A DNA stretch of 64,000 nt from Stutzerimonas stutzeri (lineage in GTDB: Bacteria; Pseudomonadota; Gammaproteobacteria; Pseudomonadales; Pseudomonadaceae). Positions 53,532 to 62,273 of the stretch are shown piece after piece (the first letter of the stretch is position 1; every line of letters begins with the position of its first letter). The DNA lies in NCBI GenBank assembly GCA_002345575.1, contig DDVX01000008.1, forward strand, positions 1-64,000. The letters are read 5' to 3'. A model generated the notes under the pieces. That model was not told the DNA's origin. It searched no databases and saw only the letters and a list, made by a program, of their open reading frames with translations. Both the position numbers and the translations under genes were made by a program.

Positions 53532-55973
53532 ATGCCCCAGACTGTCGCTGCCGGCTTGCGCCTGGCGCCTGATGCGCTGACTCGCCCCTTCGAGCCCAGC
53601 CAGTTCGACTTCAATACCACCGATGAGCTTGAGCCCTTCCTTGGCGTACTCGGCCAAGAGCGCGCTGTTGAAGCCCTGCAGTTCGGGGTGGCGATGCCGC
53701 GTCCGGGCTACAACGTCTACGTGATGGGTGAGTCCGGCACGGGTCGTTTTTCCTTCGTGCGACGCTATCTCAGGGCTGAAGGCAAGCGTCTGAATACGCC
53801 TTCGGATTGGGTTTACATAAACAACTTCGATGAGCCGCGCGAGCCTCGGGTGCTCGAGTTGCCCCAAGGGGGAGCCTGCGCCTTCATCGCCGATATCGCT
53901 CAGCTGATTGACAACCTTCTGGCAACCTTCCCGGCGGTGTTCGAACATCCTTCCTATCAGCAGAAGAAGAGCGCTATAGACCGCGCCTTCAACCAGCGCT
54001 ACGACAAGGCGCTGGATGTGATCGAGAAGCTCGCGCTGGAAAAAGAAATCGCCCTCTATCGCGACAGTGCCAACATTGCCTTCACACCCATGAAGGACGG
54101 CAAGTCCATGGACGAGGCCGAGTTTGCCCAGTTGCCCGAGGCCGAGCGTGAGCGCTATCACACGGATATCTCGGCGTTGGAGGTGAGCCTCAACGAAGAG
54201 CTGGCCAGCTTGCCGCAATGGAAGCGCGAATCCAGCAATCAGCTGCGTCAGCTCAACGACGAAACCATCAGTCAGGCGCTGCAGCCGCTGCTGGCGCCGC
54301 TGTCGGAAAAGTATGCCGAGAACGCTGGCATCGAAGCCTACCTGCAAGCTGCGCAAGTGAACCTGCTGAAAACTGTGGTCGAACAGCTGGTGGATGAAAA
54401 CCATCCCGAAGCCCACAATCGCCAGCTGTTAGAAGAGCAGTACGGCCCGAGTCTAGTGGTTGGCCATGCGCATCACGGCGGCGCGCCGGTAGTGTTCGAG
54501 CCGCATCCGACCTACGACAACCTCTTTGGCCGCATTGAGTACAACACAGACCAAGGCGCGCTCTACACCAGCTATCGCCAGCTGCGGCCCGGTGCCTTGC
54601 ATCGCGCCAACGGCGGTTTTCTGATGCTCGAAGCGGAAAAGCTGCTCAGCGAGCCCTTCGTCTGGGAAGCGCTCAAGCGTGCCTTGCAATCGAGCAAGCT
54701 GAAGATGGAGTCGCCACTGGCCGAGCTGGGACGGCTGGCTACCGTGACCCTGACGCCGGAAGTTATTCCGCTCAAAGTCAAGATCATCATCATCGGTTCA
54801 CGCGAGCTGTATTACACCCTGCAGGACCTTGATCCGGACTTTCAGGAGTTGTTCCGCGTGCTGGTGGACTTCGACGAGGACATCCCGCTCGCAGAAGACA
54901 GCCTGGAGCAATTCGCCCAGCTGATGAAAACCCGTACCTCGGAGGAGGGCATGGCGCCGCTGACCGCGGCAGCGGTGGCGCGGCTGGCAACGCACAGTGC
55001 ACGTCTGGCTGAGCATCAGGGGCGGCTGTCTGCGCGCATCGGTGACCTGTTTCAGCTGGTCAGCGAGGCCGACTTCATCCGCCAACTGGCCAATGACGAG
55101 GTGACCGATGTCGGCCACATCGAACGTGCCCTGAAGGCGAAGGCCACCCGTACTGGGCGTGTATCGGCGCGGATTCTCGACGACATCCTCGCTGGCGTGA
55201 TCCTTATCGACAGCGAAGGCGCGGCCATCGGCAAGTGCAACGGTTTGACCGTGCTGGAGGTGGGTGACTCGGCCTTCGGCATGCCCGCGCGGATTTCCGC
55301 TACGGTTTATCCCGGCGGCTCGGGCATCGTCGATATCGAGCGTGAGGTCAATCTGGGCCAGCCAATCCACTCCAAGGGCGTGATGATCCTCACCGGTTAT
55401 CTGGGCAGCCGCTACGCCCAGGAGTTTCCACTGGAGATCTCGGCGAGCATCGCTCTGGAACAGTCCTACGGTTACGTCGATGGCGACAGTGCGTCGCTTG
55501 GCGAATGCTGCGCGTTGATCTCGGCCATTTCACGTACGCCGCTCAAACAGTGCTTCGCGATCACCGGTTCGATCAACCAGTTCGGCGAGGTGCAGGCGGT
55601 GGGCGGAGTGAATGAGAAGATCGAAGGCTTTTTCCGTCTCTGCGAAGCACGCGGTCTGACCGGCGAGCAGGGCGCAATCATTCCCTTCGCCAACGTCACT
55701 ACGCTCATGCTTGAAGAACGGGTGCTGGAAGCTGTACGTCAGGAGCGCTTCCACATCTACGCGGTGCGTCATGTCGATGAGGCGTTGTCGTTGTTGGTGG
55801 GTGAGGACGTTGGTACTGCGAATGAAAAAGGCTGCTTTCCCAAAGGCAGCGTAAATGCTCGCGTGGTCGAGCGTTTGCGCGACATTGCCGAGATGGGGTT
55901 GGAGGAGGACGGCAGGGATGAGGCAACTCAGACTGGCGCGCTGGCAGTACCTACGCCTCCGGCCAATAACTGA
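53532..55973 (+). CDS. Lon-like ATP-dependent protease (LonB/AAA_32 family)
   Basis: An 813-residue cytosolic protease. The N-terminal ATPase region has GESGTGRFS in place of the strict Walker A GxxxxGKT, as is common in this Lon-like family. The central helical segment is followed by a sensor region and the C-terminal Lon protease domain, with the Ser/Lys dyad at S653 (VDGDSASLG) and K696 (GGVNEKIEG). It matches the P. aeruginosa PA4576-type protein. The start at 53532 follows AAGGA. The substrates are unknown. Confidence 0.9.
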   Translation: MPQTVAAGLRLAPDALTRPFEPSQFDFNTTDELEPFLGVLGQERAVEALQFGVAMPRPGYNVYVMGESGTGRFSFVRRYLRAEGKRLNTPSDWVYINNFDEPREPRVLELPQGGACAFIADIAQLIDNLLATFPAVFEHPSYQQKKSAIDRAFNQRYDKALDVIEKLALEKEIALYRDSANIAFTPMKDGKSMDEAEFAQLPEAERERYHTDISALEVSLNEELASLPQWKRESSNQLRQLNDETISQALQPLLAPLSEKYAENAGIEAYLQAAQVNLLKTVVEQLVDENHPEAHNRQLLEEQYGPSLVVGHAHHGGAPVVFEPHPTYDNLFGRIEYNTDQGALYTSYRQLRPGALHRANGGFLMLEAEKLLSEPFVWEALKRALQSSKLKMESPLAELGRLATVTLTPEVIPLKVKIIIIGSRELYYTLQDLDPDFQELFRVLVDFDEDIPLAEDSLEQFAQLMKTRTSEEGMAPLTAAAVARLATHSARLAEHQGRLSARIGDLFQLVSEADFIRQLANDEVTDVGHIERALKAKATRTGRVSARILDDILAGVILIDSEGAAIGKCNGLTVLEVGDSAFGMPARISATVYPGGSGIVDIEREVNLGQPIHSKGVMILTGYLGSRYAQEFPLEISASIALEQSYGYVDGDSASLGECCALISAISRTPLKQCFAITGSINQFGEVQAVGGVNEKIEGFFRLCEARGLTGEQGAIIPFANVTTLMLEERVLEAVRQERFHIYAVRHVDEALSLLVGEDVGTANEKGCFPKGSVNARVVERLRDIAEMGLEEDGRDEATQTGALAVPTPPANN

Positions 55974-56082
55974 CCCCGATTGAAAGCTACTTTAGCGGAA
56001 CGATAGCGCACACGGCGGGTCTGGACAGATAGCAGGCTGGATTCATGGTCTGCCGGAAGGTATGCACTTTCTGTCCACATGG

Positions 56083-56091
56083 TTATCCACA
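56083..56091 (+). other. DnaA-box match (TTATCCACA), site 1
   Basis: A perfect consensus 9-mer, with a near match TGTCCACA 10 bases earlier. A second perfect copy in the same orientation is at 56540-56548. The pair flanks a small gene in otherwise noncoding DNA. Confidence 0.4.
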
Positions 56092-56167
56092 GCTTCAGGG
56101 GATAAACCGGTTGGCCCGCCTGATTCCTTAACGATGACGGGGCGCAGCCGAGCGCGAGGGTACCGTC

Positions 56168-56503
56168 ATGCAGAACAACCTCTGTCTAAGCCGCCAGTGC
56201 CTAGGGCTGGTTACTCGAATAGAATGCGCCATCAGCCCTGTTGCAGGCGCTAATGGTCTATGGACTTTGCTTTGCGCCGCTGGCCTTGATGGCTCGCAAC
56301 CCACTGCAATCAGGGTGCAGGGACCTTTTCGCGGGCTGAAAGCGGCCGAGTCGGTGCTTGATGCCATCAGCAGCAACCTCTTGGAACAGGGTTACTGCGA
56401 AACGGAATCGCCAGCAATCTGGCAGCTGCATATGCGCGCCGAGCTGCGTAAGGTCAATGCCGATCAGGCACGTTTCCTGAGTGGCTGGGAAACACGGTCC
56501 TAG
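56168..56503 (+). CDS. Conserved small protein of unknown function
   Basis: A 111-residue protein between the Lon-like protease and fklB. It has cysteines in the first 40 residues (NLCLSRQCLG, IECAIS) and a C-terminal helical part (GLKAAESVLDAISSNLLEQGY, AELRKVNADQARFLSGW). The ATG follows CGAGGG. Composition and third-position GC suggest real coding. A similar-sized hypothetical gene is at this place in P. aeruginosa (PA4575, from memory). No function can be given. Confidence 0.6.
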   Translation: MQNNLCLSRQCLGLVTRIECAISPVAGANGLWTLLCAAGLDGSQPTAIRVQGPFRGLKAAESVLDAISSNLLEQGYCETESPAIWQLHMRAELRKVNADQARFLSGWETRS

Positions 56504-56539
56504 GCGGACCTGGCACTTTTCTGGCGGGCGCCCGATTTC

Positions 56540-56548
56540 TTATCCACA
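56540..56548 (+). other. DnaA-box match (TTATCCACA), site 2
   Basis: Second perfect 9-mer in the same direction, 457 bp from site 1, in the short gap before fklB. It might titrate DnaA or affect fklB; it could also be chance. Confidence 0.35.
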
Positions 56549-56661
56549 GCTGGCAGAAACCAAAAGACTCGCCCTGTTGGCGTGCATCGCAGGGTGTAAC
56601 GGGCGGGTTTACGGTTCTGTTGTGCTAGGCTTTGCGGCCTTTTTTCCAGCGGAGCCCAGGC

Positions 56662-57279
56662 ATGACCGAGATTAATCTGTCCACCGACGAAACGCGCGTA
56701 AGCTACGGCATTGGCCGTCAACTGGGCGACCAGCTGCGCGACAACCCCCCACCGGGTGTAAGCCTTGATGCAGTTATCGCGGGTATTCGCGATGCCTTTA
56801 GTGGCGCGGCCAGTCAGGTCAGCCCGGACGATCTGAACGCCAGCTTCGCGGTAATCCGCGAGCGCATGCAGGCCGAAGCCCAGCAAAAAGCCGAAGCTGC
56901 TGCAGGTGAAGGCAAGGCTTTCCTCAGCGAAAACGGCATGCGTGAAGGCGTCACCACCTTGGCTTCGGGCCTGCAATATGAAGTGCTGACCGCCGGCGAC
57001 GGCGCCCAGCCTAGCCTTGAAGATCAGGTTCGTACCCATTACCACGGCACCCTGATCGATGGCACCGTGTTTGACAGCTCCTACCAGCGCGGCCAGCCCG
57101 CCGAATTCCCTGTTGGCGGCGTGATCGCCGGCTGGACCGAGGCGTTGCAACTGATGAGTGTCGGTAGCAAGTGGCGCCTCTATGTGCCGAGCGAACTGGC
57201 TTACGGTGCTCAGGGCGTCGGCAGCATTCCGCCGCACAGTGTGCTGGTATTCGATGTCGAGCTGCTCGCGGTTCTGTAA
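56662..57279 (+). CDS. fklB: FKBP-type peptidyl-prolyl isomerase FklB
   Basis: A 205-residue isomerase of proline peptide bonds. The N-terminal dimerisation helices (DETRVSYGIGRQLGDQL, SFAVIRERMQAEAQQKAEAAAGEG) are followed by the FKBP domain with VRTHYHGTLIDGTVFDSS, GVIAGWTEALQLM and VPSELAYGAQGVGSIPPHSVLVFDVELL. There is no signal peptide, so it acts in the cytosol, like E. coli FklB. The start at 56662 is chosen for GGAG upstream and the family N-terminus. Confidence 0.95.
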   Translation: MTEINLSTDETRVSYGIGRQLGDQLRDNPPPGVSLDAVIAGIRDAFSGAASQVSPDDLNASFAVIRERMQAEAQQKAEAAAGEGKAFLSENGMREGVTTLASGLQYEVLTAGDGAQPSLEDQVRTHYHGTLIDGTVFDSSYQRGQPAEFPVGGVIAGWTEALQLMSVGSKWRLYVPSELAYGAQGVGSIPPHSVLVFDVELLAVL

Positions 57280-57293
57280 GTCTTGATGGAGTC

Positions 57294-57376
57294 GTAGGGT
57301 GGATATCGCGAAGCGCATCCACGCGTGGTGGTTCAACCTGGACGCGTGGAAGATGCTTCGCAGTCTTCCACCCTAC
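57294..57376. repeat. Double stem-loop intergenic repeat, copy 2
   Basis: Starts GTAGGGTGGAT and ends CCACCCTAC, so the two ends pair. Inside are GCGCATCCACGCGT and CGCGTGGAAGATGC, which match parts of the repeat at 12264-12367. It follows fklB directly. Confidence 0.65.
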
Positions 57377-57429
57377 GCAATGCCTCGATTCCTGAAGGCA
57401 TATCCAGGCCAATACGTTTTCATCCAGGC

Positions 57430-57657
57430 TCAGGGGCGCAATGCACGGGCATAAGAAAACAGGAACAGGTTCCGGACCTGCTCCTTGAGCACACCGGGCT
57501 CGCTGGTGCCTAGCTCATGCAAGTCCAGATCGCCCTGGTCGCGAAGTTCGTCCAGGGCGTCTCCCTCCAGTGAAACGCACACCGCCCCGGTGTTGCTATC
57601 GAGTACCCGCAGATAGGGTTGTGGTCGGTCCAGCCATGCGTCGATCAGATAAGTCAT
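57430..57657 (-). CDS. Small conserved protein behind Fur-box-like sites (PA4570-like)
   Basis: A 75-residue protein (MTYLIDAWLDRPQPYLRVLD...), predicted soluble, with an acidic middle and a hydrophobic C-terminal stretch (VRNLFLFSYARAL). The ATG at 57657 is chosen for GGAGG five bases upstream; a GTG 6 nt earlier is the alternative. Strong Fur-box-like sequences lie upstream, so it should be expressed under iron limitation. A gene of this type at this position is known as iron-responsive in P. aeruginosa (PA4570, from memory). Its function is unknown. Confidence 0.7.
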   Translation of the reverse strand: MTYLIDAWLDRPQPYLRVLDSNTGAVCVSLEGDALDELRDQGDLDLHELGTSEPGVLKEQVRNLFLFSYARALRP

Positions 57658-57680
57658 GCGCACCTCCAGTAGAATTCGTT

Positions 57681-57735
57681 AATGAGAATAATTGTTATTT
57701 GCAAATATGCAAGCGCGAATAATTCTCATATTCCA
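57681..57735 (-). promoter_or_regulatory. Fur-box-like sites
   Basis: AATGAGAATAATTGTTATTT (57681-57700) is close to the Fur consensus of GATAAT repeats. A second, inverted AATAATTCTCAT element lies at about 57718-57730. They lie 24-75 bp upstream of the small gene on the minus strand, covering its promoter. Confidence 0.75.
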
Positions 57736-57842
57736 GAAGGTGCAAGTTGCGAAGGCGAAAAGAAGAGGCTGGAGGGAAATGAAGGGTGGCGCAGGTTTGA
57801 CAGGCTTCACCGACCTGACAAGCAGGTCGGTTTCAAGCGATT

Positions 57843-58811
57843 TCAGTGCGTACGAGCGACTGCGAAGCGGCTGAGTTCTACCAGGGCGTCGCGGTAGGGG
57901 CTGGCGGGAATCAATTCGAGGCAGGCGATGGCACGATCGGCATACTCGCGAGCCAGGCGTGCGGTGTAGTCAAGTGCGCCGGAGCTCTGAACCGCGGCGC
58001 GGATGCTTTCGAGATCCTCGATGCCACCTTTCTGAATTGCCTTGCGCACCAGGGTAGCCTGTTCCGGCGTGCCTTCACGCATGGTGTAAATCAGCGGCAA
58101 CGTCGGTTTACCCTCGGCAAGATCGTCACCGACGTTCTTGCCGAGGGTTTCGGCGTCGCCCTGGTAGTCGAGCAGGTCGTCAACGAGTTGGAAAGCGATG
58201 CCCAGATGATCGCCAAACTGGCGCAGCGCTTCGCACTGCTCGTCGCTGGCGCCGGCCAGGGTGGCGGCGCTATGAGTGGAGGCTTCGAAGAGCATGGCGG
58301 TCTTGCCGCGAATGACCTCCATATAGACCTCTTCGGTGGTGCTGGCGTCGCGAACCTTTGACAGCTGCAGTACTTCACCTTCAGCGATTACGCGCGTGGC
58401 TTGGGAGATGATGCGCATGACCGGCATCGAACCCAGTGCAACCATCATTTCGAATGAGCGCGCATAAAGGAAGTCACCCACCAGTACACTGGGCGCGTTG
58501 CCCCAGAGCGCATTGGCAGTGGAGCGGCCACGGCGCATGCCGGACATGTCGACGACATCGTCGTGCAGCAGCGTAGATGTGTGCAGGAATTCGATGATGG
58601 CAGCCAGCAGGCGTAGCTGATCGCCCTTGAGGCCAACGGCATTGCCGCTGAGCAGAACCAGCAGCGGACGCAGGCGCTTGCCGCCGGCCGAGGTGATGTA
58701 GTCCCCGATTTTTTCCACCAGCGGTACGCGAGATGTCAGCTGGTTGCGAATAATGCCGTCGACTGCGGCAAAATCATCAGCCACGACTTGGTAAAAGGAC
58801 TGGGGTTGCAT
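57843..58811 (-). CDS. ispB: Octaprenyl (all-trans polyprenyl) diphosphate synthase
   Basis: A 322-residue trans-prenyltransferase that builds the ubiquinone side chain. The two aspartate-rich motifs are LLHDDVVDMSGMRRG and FQLVDDLLDYQGD, with GGKRLRPLL near the N-terminus. The start at 58811 (MQPQSFYQVVADDF) is the typical one. It is divergent from rplU, as in many gammaproteobacteria. Pseudomonads use Q-9, so the product may be the nonaprenyl chain. Confidence 0.94.
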   Translation of the reverse strand: MQPQSFYQVVADDFAAVDGIIRNQLTSRVPLVEKIGDYITSAGGKRLRPLLVLLSGNAVGLKGDQLRLLAAIIEFLHTSTLLHDDVVDMSGMRRGRSTANALWGNAPSVLVGDFLYARSFEMMVALGSMPVMRIISQATRVIAEGEVLQLSKVRDASTTEEVYMEVIRGKTAMLFEASTHSAATLAGASDEQCEALRQFGDHLGIAFQLVDDLLDYQGDAETLGKNVGDDLAEGKPTLPLIYTMREGTPEQATLVRKAIQKGGIEDLESIRAAVQSSGALDYTARLAREYADRAIACLELIPASPYRDALVELSRFAVARTH

Positions 58812-58890
58812 CGGAAACCGGTACTCCTCGGAGGATGCGCGGCATGCTATGGGGCGGGTCATGGGCTGTCAAGGCAAGTGCCTGCGGCTA

Positions 58891-58919
58891 TTGCACAGGC
58901 GCAGGTGCATGCGTACAAT
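58891..58919 (+). promoter_or_regulatory. Sigma-70 promoter of rplU-rpmA
   Basis: TTGCAC at 58891-58896 and TACAAT at 58914-58919 with a 17-bp spacer. Transcription would start near 58926, leaving a leader of about 130 nt before rplU. The leader may hold structure; I identify none with certainty. Confidence 0.75.
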
Positions 58920-59058
58920 CGCGGACCCTGAACTTCCCCCTGGGCATTTCCCTGCCTTACGCAATTGCACGGGCGTCACTTCCGGCCCCATGCAGCCATG
59001 CCAGCCACCAACTATTATTTCAAAGCGCTGGGTGAGCAGGATCAACGGAGATATATAG

Positions 59059-59370
59059 ATGTACGCAGTTATCGTAACCGGCGGCAAGCAGTACAAGGTT
59101 GCCGAAGGCGAATACCTCAAGATTGAAAAACTCGAAGTTGCTACTGGCGAGGCAGTCACTTTTGACCGCGTTCTGCTGGTTGGCAATGGCGATGATGTAA
59201 AGATCGGCGCTCCGGTGGTTGATGGTGCCAAGGTTACCGCTGAAGTGATTGCCCAGGGCCGTCACGACAAGGTCACCATCATCAAATTCCGCCGTCGTAA
59301 GCACCACATGAAGCGTCAGGGCCACCGTCAGTGGTTCACTGAGGTCAAAATCACCGGTATTCAGGGCTAA
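59059..59370 (+). CDS. rplU: 50S ribosomal protein L21
   Basis: A 103-residue L21 protein. MYAVIVTGGKQYKVAEGEYLKIEKLE and the C-terminal KFRRRKHHMKRQGHRQWFTEVKI are diagnostic. It is a 23S rRNA-binding protein of the large subunit. First gene of a two-gene operon with rpmA 35 nt downstream, behind a clear sigma-70 promoter. Confidence 0.98.
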   Translation: MYAVIVTGGKQYKVAEGEYLKIEKLEVATGEAVTFDRVLLVGNGDDVKIGAPVVDGAKVTAEVIAQGRHDKVTIIKFRRRKHHMKRQGHRQWFTEVKITGIQG

Positions 59371-59405
59371 TTGGGCCTGAATCCCCTTATAGGAGTATTG
59401 AACTC

Positions 59406-59663
59406 ATGGCACACAAAAAAGCTGGCGGTTCTACCCGCAACGGTCGCGACTCAGAAGCCAAACGCCTTGGCGTGAAGATGTATGGCGGCCAGAAAATCGT
59501 TCCTGGCAACATCATCGTGCGTCAGCGCGGTACCCAGTTCCACGCCGGTTACGGCGTTGGCATGGGTAAAGATCACACCCTGTTCGCGAAAGTGGAAGGC
59601 GTGATCAAATTCGAAGTGAAGGGCGCTCTTGGTCGTCGCTACGTGAGCGTCGTCGCGGCCTAA
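59406..59663 (+). CDS. rpmA: 50S ribosomal protein L27
   Basis: An 85-residue L27 protein with the conserved N-terminus MAHKKAGGSTRNGRDSE that reaches the peptidyl transferase centre and VPGNIIVRQRGTQFHAG. No N-terminal extension for protease processing (as in Firmicutes) is present. It has GGAGT upstream and ends at a strong terminator. Confidence 0.98.
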   Translation: MAHKKAGGSTRNGRDSEAKRLGVKMYGGQKIVPGNIIVRQRGTQFHAGYGVGMGKDHTLFAKVEGVIKFEVKGALGRRYVSVVAA

Positions 59664-59678
59664 TCGCGGCGTTGCTGG

Positions 59679-59708
59679 AAAAGCCCTGTCATGCGACGGG
59701 GCTTTTTT
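59679..59708 (+). terminator. Intrinsic terminator of rplU-rpmA
   Basis: AAAAGCCCTGTC at 59679-59690 pairs with GACGGGGCTTTT at 59695-59706 (one G-T pair), followed by a run of Ts. Confidence 0.92.
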
Positions 59709-59830
59709 GTTTCTGTATCCTCTGAGGCTCTTGCAAAGAAACTGCTCGGTGCTCATTCAGTTTTCGCTGGGTTTTTTGCAAGACCCTTATTTCTGTTTTT
59801 TGGCCCGTCCGTGCGGCGGGAGGCGTTCCC

Positions 59831-61048
59831 ATGAAATTTGTCGATGAAGTATCGATCTCTGTAAAGGCCGGCGACGGCGGTAACGGCATGATGAGTTTTC
59901 GTCGCGAAAAATTCATCGAGAAAGGCGGCCCCAACGGCGGCGATGGCGGTGATGGCGGCTCCATTTATCTGATGGCCGACGAGAACCTCAACACGCTGGT
60001 TGATTATCGCTACACCCGTCGCTTCAATGCGCCTAATGGCGAGAAGGGCGGCAGTGCCGAATGTACCGGTGCCAAGGGCGAGGATCTGATCCTGCCGGTG
60101 CCAGTGGGCACCACGGTGATCGACTCTGCTACTCAGGATGTGATTGGTGATCTGACCAAGGCGGGCCAGCGTCTGCTGGTCGCCCAGGGTGGCTGGCACG
60201 GGTTGGGCAATACGCGCTTCAAGTCCAGTACCAACCGTGCGCCTCGGCAGACCACGCCGGGCAAGCCAGGCGATGCGCGCGATCTGAAGCTGGAGCTGAA
60301 GGTGCTGGCTGACGTCGGTCTGCTGGGCCTGCCGAATGCGGGCAAGAGTACTTTTATCCGCTCGGTGTCGGCAGCCAAGCCTAAGGTGGCTGATTATCCC
60401 TTTACGACCCTGATCCCGAACCTCGGCGTCGTCAGTGTCGGGCGCTACAAAAGCTTTGTAGTGGCTGATATTCCTGGCTTGATCGAGGGCGCTTCGGAGG
60501 GGGCTGGCTTGGGGATTCGCTTCCTCAAACACCTGGCGCGTACGCGGCTGCTGCTGCATCTGGTGGACATGGCACCGCTGGACGAGAGCGATCCGGCCGA
60601 TGCGGCGGAAGTCATTCTTAATGAGCTGGAAAAATTCAGCCCGGCACTGATGCAGCGCGACCGTTGGTTGGTGCTCAACAAGGCCGATCAGCTGCTTGAT
60701 GATGAGCGCGAATCGCGGTTGCGCCAGGTCGTCGAGCGCCTCGAGTGGACTGGTCCGGTCTTCGTCATCTCTGCGCTGGAGCGAGAGGGTACCGAGGCCT
60801 TGAGTCAGGCGATCATGCGCTATCTCGATGAGCGGACGCTGCGTATCGCCGAAGATCCTGCCTATGCCGAGGCGTTGGCTGAGCTCGATCAGCAGATCGA
60901 GGATGAGGCGCGTGCCCGTCTGCAGGAGCTTGATGATCAGCGTGCCTTGCGTCGTGCGGGAGTCAAGGCGGCAGACGATGTCGAGGACGACGACTTCGAG
61001 GATGACGATGATGATGAGGGCGGCGCGGAGATCTTCTACGTGCGCTGA
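59831..61048 (+). CDS. obg: GTPase Obg (CgtA/ObgE)
   Basis: A 405-residue ribosome-assembly and stress-response GTPase. The glycine-rich Obg fold spans 1-158 (KAGDGGNGMMSFRRE, GPNGGDGGDGGS). The G domain has G1 GLPNAGKST, G3 DIPGLIEGA and G4 NKAD. The C-terminal tail is acidic (DDVEDDDFEDDDDDE), as in many proteobacterial Obg proteins. It is separated from rpmA by the terminator, so a promoter of its own is expected in 59709-59830. Confidence 0.97.
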   Translation: MKFVDEVSISVKAGDGGNGMMSFRREKFIEKGGPNGGDGGDGGSIYLMADENLNTLVDYRYTRRFNAPNGEKGGSAECTGAKGEDLILPVPVGTTVIDSATQDVIGDLTKAGQRLLVAQGGWHGLGNTRFKSSTNRAPRQTTPGKPGDARDLKLELKVLADVGLLGLPNAGKSTFIRSVSAAKPKVADYPFTTLIPNLGVVSVGRYKSFVVADIPGLIEGASEGAGLGIRFLKHLARTRLLLHLVDMAPLDESDPADAAEVILNELEKFSPALMQRDRWLVLNKADQLLDDERESRLRQVVERLEWTGPVFVISALEREGTEALSQAIMRYLDERTLRIAEDPAYAEALAELDQQIEDEARARLQELDDQRALRRAGVKAADDVEDDDFEDDDDDEGGAEIFYVR

Positions 61049-61144
61049 GTGCATGGGTCTCGCGCTGCTGCGGGGCTTCGGAAGGTGAGCGGGCGGTCCG
61101 GCTCACTGCAATGAATTGACTGGTTAGTGGAATAGGCGGGATCG

Positions 61145-62263
61145 ATGCGCGACAAGGTGAGCGGTGCTCGGCGCTGGGTAGTGAAGATCGGCAGTGCGTT
61201 GCTGACGGCCGATGGGCGTGGCCTCGATCAGGCGGCGATGGCGGTCTGGGTTGACCAGATGGTTGCGCTGCGTGAGGCCGGTGTCGAGCTGGTGCTGGTT
61301 TCTTCCGGTGCTGTCGCTGCCGGCATGAGCCGCCTTGGCTGGGGTGCTCGCCCCAGGGCTGTGCATGAATTGCAGGCTGCGGCCGCTGTAGGGCAGATGG
61401 GGCTGATTCGGGCTTGGGAAGCAAGCTTCGCTCGCTGCGATCAGCAAACCGCACAGATCCTCGTCACCCATGACGACCTCTCCGACCGCAAGCGTTACCT
61501 CAATGCGCGCAGCACCTTGCGCACCTTGCTCGATCTGGATGTCGTGCCGGTCATCAACGAGAACGATACCGTTGTCACCGACGAAATCCGTTTTGGTGAC
61601 AACGATACGCTGGCGGCGCTGATTGCCAACCTGGTCGAGGCTGATCTGCTGGTGATCCTCACCGACCGTGACGGCATGTTCGATGCTGATCCGCGCAGCA
61701 ATCCGGATGCTAATCTCATTAGCGAGGCGCGCGCCGACGATCCGCTGCTCGATACCGTGGCGGGCGGAACCGGTGGCGCGTTGGGGCGTGGTGGGATGCA
61801 GACCAAGCTGCGCGCAGCGAGGCTGGCGGCGCGCTCCGGCGCCCATACCGTGATCGTTGGTGGGCGTATCGAGCAGGTGCTGGCACGGCTAAAGACTGGC
61901 GAGCGACTGGGCACTCTGTTGACGCCCGAGTGCAGTCGTCATGCGGCGCGCAAGCAGTGGCTGGCCGGTCATTTGCAGACGCGCGGCACCGTAACTCTGG
62001 ATGCCGGTGCAGTGCAGGCGCTGAAGCGGGGCAACTGCAGTCTGCTGCCGGTAGGTGTCAGGGCGGCCCAAGGCGGTTTTCGTCGTGGTGAAATGGTGGT
62101 CTGTGTGGGGCCTGACGGACAGGAGGTTGCGCGCGGGCTGGCCAACTACAGCGTTGCTGAGACGCGGCGCATTCTCGGGCGGCCATCTGATGAAATCGAA
62201 AAGCTCCTCGGCTATGTCGACGAGCCAGAGCTGATCCATCGCGACAATATGATTCTTGTCTGA
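61145..62263 (+). CDS. proB: Glutamate 5-kinase
   Basis: A 372-residue enzyme for the first step of proline synthesis. The amino acid kinase domain (RWVVKIGSALLT, SSGAVAAGM, FGDNDTLAALIANLVEADLLVILTD) is followed by a C-terminal PUA domain from about 275. It is usually feedback-inhibited by proline. It lies about 96 bp after obg, a common pairing, and 10 nt before the creA-like gene. Confidence 0.96.
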   Translation: MRDKVSGARRWVVKIGSALLTADGRGLDQAAMAVWVDQMVALREAGVELVLVSSGAVAAGMSRLGWGARPRAVHELQAAAAVGQMGLIRAWEASFARCDQQTAQILVTHDDLSDRKRYLNARSTLRTLLDLDVVPVINENDTVVTDEIRFGDNDTLAALIANLVEADLLVILTDRDGMFDADPRSNPDANLISEARADDPLLDTVAGGTGGALGRGGMQTKLRAARLAARSGAHTVIVGGRIEQVLARLKTGERLGTLLTPECSRHAARKQWLAGHLQTRGTVTLDAGAVQALKRGNCSLLPVGVRAAQGGFRRGEMVVCVGPDGQEVARGLANYSVAETRRILGRPSDEIEKLLGYVDEPELIHRDNMILV

Positions 62264-62273
62264 GGTGTCTGCT

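Noticed and set aside
57682..57897. Possible small gene starting in the Fur-box region
   Set aside because: Its first codons are the Fur boxes themselves and it overlaps the end of ispB; the sequence shows no protein-like pattern.
59753..61054. Long open frame antisense to obg
   Set aside because: A shadow of the obg gene, with no conserved domain and repetitive Arg/Gln/His composition typical of antisense reading in GC-rich DNA.
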